From positions 1 to 8,353 of the forward strand of contig JACPVY010000230.1 in the NCBI GenBank assembly GCA_016197345.1: a stretch of 8,353 nt of DNA, given 5' to 3'. A model generated the notes under the pieces. It was not told the origin of the DNA. It worked only from the letters and a program-made list of their open reading frames with translations, and did no database searches. Each line of letters starts with the position of its first letter. Position 1 is the stretch's first letter. Source of the stretch: Burkholderiales bacterium. Lineage in GTDB: Bacteria; Pseudomonadota; Gammaproteobacteria; Burkholderiales; Burkholderiaceae_D. Positions 1-5,432 of the stretch are shown here, piece by piece. The position numbers and the translations under genes are program-made.

Positions 1-1037
1 GCGATGATGCCGACTGGCATGCCGTGGATATGGGCAAAACCGCAGACTAGCGTGGTGCCATAGCGTGCTTTGAATTCATCAAATTCGCTGCCATCGACTA
101 TCCGTGCGATTACTTCGCGGATATCGAAAGGCTTACGCGTATCGACTGGAATGATGCCGTATAACTCTTTGCCATCAAATTTTGGCGCAACCGTTTCGCG
201 GATCGCCATTTGCTGCGGCTTGACGCGATTCAAGTTAGCCATCACTTTGCGCGCGAGTGACAGCGCATGCAAATCATTATTGGCTAAGTGATCCGCTACG
301 CCAGAGAGGCGGGTGTGAACGTCGCCACCGCCTAAGTCTTCGCTCGATACCACTTCGCCAGTTGCGGCTTTCACTAGCGGTGGGCCGCCAAGGAAAATCG
401 TGCCTTGATTTTTGACGATGATGGATTCGTCGCTCATCGCTGGCACATACGCGCCGCCGGCGGTACAAGACCCCATTACTACAGCGATTTGCGCTAAGCC
501 CTTAGCGGAGAGGTTGGCTTGGTTGTAAAAGATGCGACCGAAGTGATCGCGGTCGGGGAAAACGTCGTCTTGGTTCGGTAAATTCGCGCCACCAGAATCG
601 ACGAGGTAAATGCAGGGGAGATTGTTTTGATCGGCAATTTCTTGCGCGCGTAAATGCTTTTTGACGGTCATCGGGTAGTAAGTGCCGCCTTTTACCGTCG
701 CATCATTACAGACGATCACGCATTCTTGCCCGGCGACACGACCTATGCCGGTGATGATGCCTGCGGAAGGCGCAGCATCGACGCCTTTTTCTTGATACAT
801 ATTCCACGCCGCCATTTGCGAAAATTCGAGGAAGGGCGTGCCGGGATCGAGCAACATTTGCACCCTATCACGCGGTAGCAGCTTGCCACGGGCGACGTGT
901 TTAGCGCGGGCAGCTTCGCCGCCACCGAGCGCGATTTGTTCGATTTTTTGCCGCAGATCATCGACTAGCACCTGCATCGCAGCCGCATTGGCTTTGAAGT
1001 CTTCGCCACGAATATTTAATTTCGATTCAAGAATCAT
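1..1037 (-). CDS. mccB: Methylcrotonyl-CoA carboxylase beta (carboxyltransferase) subunit, partial
   Basis: Biotin-dependent carboxyltransferase. It would move CO2 from carboxybiotin on the alpha subunit to 3-methylcrotonyl-CoA, giving 3-methylglutaconyl-CoA in cytoplasmic leucine degradation. The start is at 1037 and 345 codons are visible; the family runs to about 535, so the C-terminal third lies beyond the left edge. Seen in the translation: an N-terminal helical part (about 1-60), then the crotonase-like N-terminal carboxyltransferase domain with [12 protein letters not shown] (117-128), [10 protein letters not shown] (145-154), [18 protein letters not shown] (188-205), [17 protein letters not shown] (212-228) and [18 protein letters not shown] (233-250). 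The last blocks are characteristic of methylcrotonyl- and geranyl-CoA carboxylases and less like propionyl-CoA carboxylase. A geranyl-CoA carboxylase (AtuC) is the main alternative. The start follows the ychJ stop by 2 nt, with a GAGAGA ribosome site, so translation is probably coupled. No frameshift is visible. Confidence 0.93.
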   Translation of the reverse strand, partial: MILESKLNIRGEDFKANAAAMQVLVDDLRQKIEQIALGGGEAARAKHVARGKLLPRDRVQMLLDPGTPFLEFSQMAAWNMYQEKGVDAAPSAGIITGIGRVAGQECVIVCNDATVKGGTYYPMTVKKHLRAQEIADQNNLPCIYLVDSGGANLPNQDDVFPDRDHFGRIFYNQANLSAKGLAQIAVVMGSCTAGGAYVPAMSDESIIVKNQGTIFLGGPPLVKAATGEVVSSEDLGGGDVHTRLSGVADHLANNDLHALSLARKVMANLNRVKPQQMAIRETVAPKFDGKELYGIIPVDTRKPFDIREVIARIVDGSEFDEFKARYGTTLVCGFAHIHGMPVGII

Positions 1038-1039
1038 GC

Positions 1040-1498
1040 TTATCTCTCAGGAAAACTGCCATCCACATAGTACCAATGCGGGCCATCGGTTTCATTTTCA
1101 CAAACAAAGCGGCTGATCTCGTGCAAGCGATGCGCGCGACCAGCAATTTTATAGCGGGCGACAAATTCAACCACCGCCCACGTCCTACTTTCATCCGTCG
1201 AATTCGGTAGAAGCTCGGCTTCTTGACGTTTACGTAAACGTAAATCGGATTTTACCTCAAGTCCTAGCCATTGCAGCTTTTCGTCTGCAGCGATGATGTT
1301 GCCAGCGGGGCGTGTCGATGCATGCCAAGTGGCGCGCAGATAGTTTTCATTGCCAAGCAGGTAGGCGCTATAGCGTGAACGCATCAGGCGTTCAGCGCTA
1401 GGGGCTAAGATTTCGCCGGCCAAGATGGGGCCGCAACATTGGTCAACACGAGCGCTGCCACAATGGCAGGCTGGCACGGTGGGGCTGGATTTCGCCAT
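1040..1498 (-). CDS. ychJ: YchJ family protein (UPF0225) with SEC-C-like zinc motif
   Basis: Small cytoplasmic protein of 152 aa, close to the usual length of YchJ proteins. The N-terminus has a cysteine cluster, CxC...CC (C11, C13, C21, C22), that resembles the SEC-C zinc-binding motif of SecA. It is followed by the family hallmark [12 protein letters not shown] (38-49), then FVARYK (112-117), a conserved LHEISRF (125-131) and HWYYVDG (141-147) near the C-terminus, an NTF2-like fold in this family. The molecular role of YchJ is not established; a metal-binding or protein-interaction function is inferred from the cysteines. It is the first gene of a two-gene minus-strand unit with mccB, an unusual partner since mccB normally sits with other leucine-catabolism (liu) genes. 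No strong ribosome site is seen before the ATG. The family call is secure; the function is unknown. Confidence 0.88.
   Translation of the reverse strand: MAKSSPTVPACHCGSARVDQCCGPILAGEILAPSAERLMRSRYSAYLLGNENYLRATWHASTRPAGNIIAADEKLQWLGLEVKSDLRLRKRQEAELLPNSTDESRTWAVVEFVARYKIAGRAHRLHEISRFVCENETDGPHWYYVDGSFPER
1043..1048 (-). promoter_or_regulatory. Ribosome binding site of mccB inside the end of ychJ
   Basis: On the minus strand GAGAGA lies 5 nt before the mccB ATG and is embedded in the last codons of ychJ. It fixes the mccB start at 1037 and implies that mccB is translated from the ychJ transcript. Confidence 0.6.
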
Positions 1499-1737
1499 GG
1501 GCTGGATGCGCTAGGAATTGGGAGCGACGCTATCCTAACATTGGCGCGATGTTGTTGGCGAAATAGATGGCGAAATTTATAAGCTGCAGTGCGGAAAATT
1601 GGGGGCGCTAGTGTAGGCGCGATGCCAGCACCGCGCTACCCCGCAAAATCCGGGAAAAGCCGCTTGGCAAAGCGCACGCTAGCCGCTAATCTAGTTGGGA
1701 TGCCTAAACCTCGCATGCTTTCTTCTGTGATGACACT
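1499..1737. other. Divergent intergenic region between ychJ and the GNAT gene
   Basis: No gene is visible in these 239 bp. They must hold the promoters for the leftward ychJ-mccB unit and the rightward gene cluster, but I see no convincing -35/-10 pair for either. A direct repeat TGGCGAAAT occurs at 1556-1564 and 1568-1576, followed by an AT-rich TTTATAA stretch. The word GGCGCGATG occurs at about 1542 and again at about 1616. These could be binding sites or chance. Confidence 0.4.
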
Positions 1738-2142
1738 ATGTCCAGCCTGACCATCTCCACCAATCCCAAACAACTTGATCACGTTTTTATTCACCGTTAT
1801 TTGTCGGAACAATCGTATTGGGCGAAAGGCATGCGCGCCACCACCTTGCGCAAAGCCCTCGCCAATTCGCTGTGTTTTGGCGGCTTTTTAGACGGCCAGC
1901 AAATCGCCTTTGCCCGCGTCGTGACCGATTTCGCCACCTTTGCCTATTTGCGCGATGTTTTTGTCGATACGCCTTATCAACGCCGAGGCTATGGCAAAAC
2001 CCTGATGCAAGCAATTCTGCAACATCCCGAACTAGCCGGCGTCACGCTATTGCTACACACCAATGACGCCCACGATTTTTACGAAAAATTTGGCTTTTTT
2101 AAGCCTGCAATGCCAGAACGGCAAATGCTGCGGCGTTTATAA
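1738..2142 (+). CDS. GNAT family N-acetyltransferase
   Basis: Single-domain GCN5-related acetyltransferase of 134 aa, a typical length for compact members. It would transfer an acetyl group from acetyl-CoA to an amine; the substrate cannot be read from sequence. Seen: beta strands around CFGGFLDGQQIAFARVVTD (46-64), then motif A with LRDVFVDTPYQRRGYGKTLM (71-90), in which QRRGYGK is the pyrophosphate-binding loop of acetyl-CoA, and a C-terminal motif B with FYEKFGF (114-120) carrying the usual catalytic-region Tyr115. No signal peptide or membrane segment. The start at 1738 is chosen because the next methionine is at residue 32, inside the fold; the Shine-Dalgarno is weak. It is the first gene of the plus-strand cluster, with 28 nt to the next gene. 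Of known types it most resembles the small unassigned GNATs often found beside housekeeping genes. Confidence 0.88.
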   Translation: MSSLTISTNPKQLDHVFIHRYLSEQSYWAKGMRATTLRKALANSLCFGGFLDGQQIAFARVVTDFATFAYLRDVFVDTPYQRRGYGKTLMQAILQHPELAGVTLLLHTNDAHDFYEKFGFFKPAMPERQMLRRL

Positions 2143-2143
2143 T
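2138..2143 (+). promoter_or_regulatory. Candidate -10 box overlapping the GNAT stop codon
   Basis: A perfect TATAAT spans the GNAT TAA stop. It would start transcripts near 2150, giving a leader of about 20 nt before the next gene at 2171. No -35 hexamer resembling TTGACA lies 16-18 nt upstream and there is no extended TG, so the site may be weak, activator-dependent or fortuitous. Confidence 0.3.
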
Positions 2144-2170
2144 GCTATTCCCCGATTGAGAACGCAGCCC

Positions 2171-2641
2171 ATGAAATTCGAACATTTAATTGAAATCAAC
2201 GACCCGATGAACCCTTTGCTAGACGAAATCAGTCGTCTGCAATTATGGCGTGGCTTGGTGCTACGGGCCGAGCAACCCGATTTATTCATCCCGCATCTGG
2301 ATGAATGTGAAATTTTGGAAAAAGACAGCGATTTGCTGCACCGTCGCCTCCGCTTTGGCGAATTAGTCTTCACTGACCGCGTCAGTTTCATTCCGCAATT
2401 ACAAGTGCTGTACACCGTCACTGCGCAAGGCGATATCCCCGCTTCACGCTTAGCGATGCAAATTGAAGAGCCCCATGCGGGCCATTTGTTTGTGCGCTTT
2501 GAATACGAAGATGCCAATGGTGCCGAGTTGGATGCTGCGAATGAAATGTATGACGATTTTCGCCGCTCAGCTTATAAAGAAGCGGATATCGACACCATCA
2601 AGATCATCCGGCAAATGGCAGAAGCTGGCCAACTAGGTTAA
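2171..2641 (+). CDS. SRPBCC / AtaL-like (DUF1857) family protein
   Basis: A protein of 156 aa, which I assign to the AtaL-like group (formerly DUF1857) of the START/Bet v1 (SRPBCC) helix-grip superfamily. Members have a large ligand-binding cavity, but bacterial ones have no defined ligand. Seen: the N-terminal signature KFEHLIEINDP (2-12), LQLWRGLVLRAEQPDLFIP (24-42), a strand-rich middle (LHRRLRFGELVFTDRVSFIPQ), then HLFVRFEYED and a long C-terminal helix (ANEMYDDFRRSAYKEADIDTIKIIRQMAEAGQ), which is the standard closing helix. The start at 2171 matches the family N-terminus and has GAGAA 8 nt upstream. The reading frame extends upstream into the GNAT gene, but that extension has no family resemblance. 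The next gene begins 9 nt after its stop, indicating one transcript. The family call rests on remembered signatures, so the function is open. Confidence 0.78.
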   Translation: MKFEHLIEINDPMNPLLDEISRLQLWRGLVLRAEQPDLFIPHLDECEILEKDSDLLHRRLRFGELVFTDRVSFIPQLQVLYTVTAQGDIPASRLAMQIEEPHAGHLFVRFEYEDANGAELDAANEMYDDFRRSAYKEADIDTIKIIRQMAEAGQLG

Positions 2642-2650
2642 GCCACCACT

Positions 2651-2920
2651 ATGCCGCGCTTATTCTTCACCCAACAATTGCGCCGCTTTACCGAAGTGCC
2701 GGAAATTGAGGCCAGCGCGCTGCAATTGCGCGCGGCGCTAGATGAGGCGTTTGCACAAAACCCACGTTTGCGCGGCTATATTTTGGATGACCAAGGCCAT
2801 TTGCGCGTCAATGTCGTCATTTTTATCGACGGCAAACGGCCACGAGATAATCGTCTGCTCGACGATACGCTATCCCCCAACAGCCAAGTTCACATTTTGC
2901 AAGCCCTATCAGGCGGCTAA
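2651..2920 (+). CDS. MoaD/ThiS-type ubiquitin-like sulfur carrier protein
   Basis: An 89-residue beta-grasp protein ending in Ser-Gly-Gly. The terminal GG (88-89) is the residue pair that E1-like enzymes adenylate and that carries thiocarboxylate in MoaD and ThiS. Also visible: the leading strand PRLFFTQQLRRFT (2-14), a helix AALDEAFAQNPRLRGYIL (28-45), the strand pair HLRVNVVIFIDGK (50-62) with a typical VFIDGK-like turn, and DDTLSPNSQVHILQALSGG (71-89), matching the 'D.L..GD.V.I..AVSGG' ending of MoaD. No MoeB/ThiF-like activating enzyme, MoaE, ThiG or molybdopterin gene is in the window, so it is probably not the housekeeping MoaD or ThiS. It sits 9 nt after the SRPBCC gene and 37 nt before a BNR propeller gene; the latter pairing is probably functional. 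Its role could be sulfur donation or protein modification; neither can be shown here. Confidence 0.85.
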   Translation: MPRLFFTQQLRRFTEVPEIEASALQLRAALDEAFAQNPRLRGYILDDQGHLRVNVVIFIDGKRPRDNRLLDDTLSPNSQVHILQALSGG

Positions 2921-2945
2921 TCGACCGCCAATTTTTAGCCCACTA

Positions 2946-2950
2946 GGAGA
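2946..2950 (+). promoter_or_regulatory. Ribosome binding site deciding the BNR-protein start
   Basis: GGAGA sits 7 nt before the ATG at 2958. The open frame reaches back to 2742 through the MoaD-like gene, but those codons are a shadow of it. This site, plus the MRALLSTRKGLFEL N-terminus typical of such propellers, sets the true start. A closer ATG at 2953 is out of frame. Confidence 0.7.
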
Positions 2951-2957
2951 CCATGCG

Positions 2958-4058
2958 ATGCGCGCTTTACTTTCTACCCGTAAAGGATTATTTGAACTCA
3001 GCCGCGCCAACGCTAGCGCCACTTGGCAACTCAATTTGCTCGGTTTTATCGCCGATCCCGTCACCTTTACGCTGCACGATAAGCGCGATGGCTGTATTTA
3101 TGCTGCACTCAAGCTAGGCCATTTTGGTGTCAAACTGCATAGACGCGAGCTTGATGGCACATGGCATGAAATCGCGGTGCCGACCTACCCTGCCAAGCCG
3201 GAAGATGTGAAGGCTGACGTCGAATGGAAGCTGGTGCAAATTTGGAGCATGGCCGCTGGTGGTGCGGATCAACCCGGCGTGCTATGGGCTGGCACCTTGC
3301 CCGGCGGCTTATTTCGTTCAGAAGATCGCGGCGATTCGTGGCAATTGGTGGAGAGCCTGTGGCATCACCCACTACGACCTGAATGGATGGGCGGCGGTGC
3401 AGAACAACCTGGCATTCATTCGATTTGTGTTGATCCCAGCAATAGCCAACGCATTTTGCTGGGCGTATCAACTGGCGGCGCCTGGCGTAGTGATGATGGC
3501 GGAGTGAGTTGGCAGATCAAGGCGCGCGGCATGTTTGCTGAATATATGCCGCCTGAGCAGGCCGAAGTGGAACAAGCGCAAGACCCGCATTTGCTAGTGC
3601 AATGTGCTAGCGCACCGCAACATTATTGGTGCCAACATCATAATGGCATTTGGCGCTCGCAAGATGGGGCGGAAAGTTGGCAGCGCATTAAGCCCGTTAC
3701 GAGCGACGGTCAGGCTATCAGCGATTTTGGCTTTGCCGTTGCAGTGCATCCGCACAATCCAGAAATCGCATGGTTTGCCCCCGGTGAATCCGATCAACGC
3801 CGCATTCCCGTTAGCGCGGCAATGAGTGTGCATCGCACGCGCGATGGCGGCAAAAGTTTTGAGGTACTGCGCCAAGGGCTACCGCAAAAAGATTGCTATG
3901 ACTTGGTATATCGCCACTGCCTAGCGATTAGCGACGATGGCAATAGCTTGCTGATGGGTTCGACCACTGGCGGCTTATGGATCACTGAGAATGGCGGTGA
4001 TGACTGGCTAGAAATCAGCCATACGCTGCCCCCCATTTATGCACTGCAGTTTGCCTAA
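2958..4058 (+). CDS. Cytoplasmic BNR/Asp-box beta-propeller protein ('exo-alpha-sialidase-like')
   Basis: A 366-aa protein made of WD40/YVTN/BNR-type propeller blades. Five Asp boxes (S/T-x-D/N-x-G-x-x-W/F) are visible: SEDRGDSW (121-128), SDDGGVSW (178-185), SQDGAESW (234-241), TRDGGKSF (294-301) and TENGGDDW (343-350). Each ends a blade and is commonly preceded by GGLFR/GGAWR/GGLW-type turns. No signal peptide or membrane segment is present, and I cannot identify the arginine triad and Tyr/Glu pair of real sialidases, so database labels such as 'glycosyl hydrolase' or 'sialidase' probably overstate it. A scaffold or unknown enzyme role is as likely. A conserved-looking insertion, MFAEYMPPEQAEVEQAQDPH (192-211), is reminiscent of an active-site or partner loop. 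The gene follows the MoaD-like gene by 37 nt and ends 100 nt before the BKACE gene. Confidence 0.87.
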   Translation: MRALLSTRKGLFELSRANASATWQLNLLGFIADPVTFTLHDKRDGCIYAALKLGHFGVKLHRRELDGTWHEIAVPTYPAKPEDVKADVEWKLVQIWSMAAGGADQPGVLWAGTLPGGLFRSEDRGDSWQLVESLWHHPLRPEWMGGGAEQPGIHSICVDPSNSQRILLGVSTGGAWRSDDGGVSWQIKARGMFAEYMPPEQAEVEQAQDPHLLVQCASAPQHYWCQHHNGIWRSQDGAESWQRIKPVTSDGQAISDFGFAVAVHPHNPEIAWFAPGESDQRRIPVSAAMSVHRTRDGGKSFEVLRQGLPQKDCYDLVYRHCLAISDDGNSLLMGSTTGGLWITENGGDDWLEISHTLPPIYALQFA

Positions 4059-4124
4059 GCCCTGATAGACAAACGGAGCGAGCGCAAAAGAATAGTCAAG
4101 ACTGCTAAGGATGCAGTGGTCTTG

Positions 4125-4130
4125 TACAAT
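4125..4130 (+). promoter_or_regulatory. Candidate -10 box upstream of the BKACE gene
   Basis: TACAAT lies 28 nt before the ATG at 4159, in the longest gap (100 nt) of the plus-strand cluster. Transcription would begin near 4137. No clear -35 hexamer is present at the right distance, so this is only a suggestion that BKACE and its downstream partner have their own promoter. Confidence 0.25.
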
Positions 4131-4158
4131 GCTGATTTGCTTACAAGAATGTGACCTG

Positions 4159-5007
4159 ATGCAAGATTTGATTATCAACTTAGCGCCGACTGGCATGATG
4201 CCAACGCGTCAGCAAACGGCGCTTGTGCCGCTGACACCGCAAGAAATCATTGCCGATGTCAGCAAATGTGCGGCACACGGGGTAGCGATGGCGCATTTGC
4301 ATGCGCGTGAAGCCGATGGCAGTGCGAGTAGCGATCCTGCACTGTTTGCGGACATCATTCGCGGCATACGGGCTAAGGTGCCGGATATGGTGATCATCAC
4401 CACTACCAGTGGCCGCCTTGAAGGCAGTATAGAAAAACGGGCGGCGACGCTGTATTTGGAAGGTGACGCGAAGCCAGATATGGCGAGCCTGACCTTGGGT
4501 TCGATGAATTTCGCCACTAGCGCCAGCGTCAACTCGCCACAAACCATCACCCGCTTAGCGCAAATCATGCTTGAACACGGCATCAAGCCAGAGCTGGAAG
4601 TATTTGATACAGGCATGGTGAATGTCGCCAAAATTCTGATCGACAAAGGGCTATTGCAAGCGCCTTACTACTTCAATATTTTGCTCGGCAATCCCGGCAC
4701 TTCGCAGGCCAATTTATTGCATTTGGGCAGTATTGTTGCAGACTTACCGCCGCAGTCAGTGTGGTCGGTCGGCGGCATTGGCCGTTTTCAAACGCGCGCT
4801 AATGGCTTGGGCGTAGTGCTAGCAGATGGGGTACGCGTCGGGCTAGAAGATAATATTTGGCTTGATGATGGTCGCACCCAATTGGCTAGTAATCTCGATC
4901 TGGTGCAACGCGTCAGTATTCAGGCGCAAGCGCTGGGACGCAATATCGCTACCCGCGCCGCTGTTCGAGAAAAATTAGGCTTAGCGCCAGTCGGGTTGCC
5001 GTTATGA
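4159..5007 (+). CDS. BKACE family beta-keto acid cleavage enzyme (DUF849)
   Basis: A 282-aa zinc-dependent TIM-barrel enzyme. In this family a beta-keto acid condenses with acetyl-CoA and is cleaved to a CoA ester plus acetoacetate; the founding member is Kce of lysine fermentation. Counting from the ATG at 4159, the HLHAR motif puts His46 and His48, and the GVRVGLEDN motif puts Arg226, Glu230 and Asp231, at the numbers I recall for the Kce metal and active site. This supports both catalytic competence and the chosen start over in-frame ATGs at 4111 and 4129. Other landmarks: NLAPTGMMPTR (7-17), TTTSGR (81-86), ASLTLGSMNF (109-118), ELEVFD (about 147-152), NILLG, and SVGGIGRFQ near residues 205-215. 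Position 14 is Met where I recall a substrate-contacting Glu in Kce, so the substrate is probably not the lysine-pathway keto acid. Its stop overlaps the next start as ATGA. Substrate unknown. Confidence 0.92.
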   Translation: MQDLIINLAPTGMMPTRQQTALVPLTPQEIIADVSKCAAHGVAMAHLHAREADGSASSDPALFADIIRGIRAKVPDMVIITTTSGRLEGSIEKRAATLYLEGDAKPDMASLTLGSMNFATSASVNSPQTITRLAQIMLEHGIKPELEVFDTGMVNVAKILIDKGLLQAPYYFNILLGNPGTSQANLLHLGSIVADLPPQSVWSVGGIGRFQTRANGLGVVLADGVRVGLEDNIWLDDGRTQLASNLDLVQRVSIQAQALGRNIATRAAVREKLGLAPVGLPL

Positions 5008-5432
5008 GCGTAACGCCAACAAACGCCCCTAAGCTGGTGATTTTCGGCTTATCGAATATTTTGTCGGATATTTTTGATTGCGCGCTAGCGAATGGTTTCT
5101 TGACCAGCAAAATCGTCAAGCATTTGCCGCATGTCGATGGCCCGCGCGATATCCCCTTAGCGCAACGCTTGCAAGCGCTGGCACGACTGACCACGCCGCC
5201 GGAAGTCATCGAGCTGGCCGATTTTACGCCGCAAGAGGGTGAGGCGTATATTTTGGGGCCAACAACACCGCAGCGCGCCGAGCTAGTGCAACTCTTACAG
5301 CAGAAATATAGCTTGCAATTTCATACGCTCATCCACCCAACTGCCTATGTCTCCCCCTTGGCGCAGCTAGGGCGCGGCGTGTTTGTCGGCGCAAATAGCG
5401 TGATTGGCCCCGGTGCGCAATTGCTGACGTAG
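5004..5432 (+). CDS. NeuD/PglD-like sugar O-acyltransferase, C-terminally truncated
   Basis: A 142-aa protein. Residues 9-105 form the Rossmann-like N-terminal domain (LVIFGLSNILSDIFDCAL...AYILGPTTPQRAELVQLL) and 109-140 begin a left-handed beta-helix: LIHPTAYVSPLAQLGRGVFVGANSVIGPGAQL, with hexapeptide turns. Family members (sialic-acid-type and bacillosamine acetyltransferases) are about 200-220 aa. They continue with several more coils that carry the catalytic His (usually Gly-His-Asp) and the acetyl-CoA site. Here a TAG stops the helix after about one and a half coils, so the catalytic part is missing and activity is doubtful. The ATG overlaps the BKACE stop (ATGA), implying translational coupling. 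The last 66 bp overlap the 3' end of the convergent glycosyltransferase gene, which also looks shortened; a deletion that joined two genes is a natural explanation. It could equally be annotated as a pseudogene. Confidence 0.75.
   Translation: MSVTPTNAPKLVIFGLSNILSDIFDCALANGFLTSKIVKHLPHVDGPRDIPLAQRLQALARLTTPPEVIELADFTPQEGEAYILGPTTPQRAELVQLLQQKYSLQFHTLIHPTAYVSPLAQLGRGVFVGANSVIGPGAQLLT

Noticed and set aside
1040..1116. Small plus-strand open frames opposite mccB and ychJ (for example those starting at 70, 654 and 838)
   Set aside because: They are antisense shadows of strongly conserved minus-strand genes, with unnatural composition and no ribosome sites.
2063..2170. Upstream extension of the SRPBCC gene overlapping the GNAT gene
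   Set aside because: The added residues are another frame of the GNAT C-terminus. The family signature starts at the ATG at 2171.
2742..2957. N-terminal extension of the BNR protein to 438 aa
   Set aside because: It is the out-of-frame shadow of the MoaD-like gene. The GGAGA site and the natural propeller N-terminus place the start at 2958.
2958..4058. Secreted sialidase
   Set aside because: Asp boxes alone do not define sialidases. There is no signal peptide and no recognisable arginine triad, so the enzymatic name was not used.
4111..4158. Upstream in-frame starts of the BKACE gene
   Set aside because: The residues are Cys-rich and unlike the family N-terminus. Only the start at 4159 gives His46/His48/Glu230 numbering as in Kce, and the upstream codons overlap the likely promoter.
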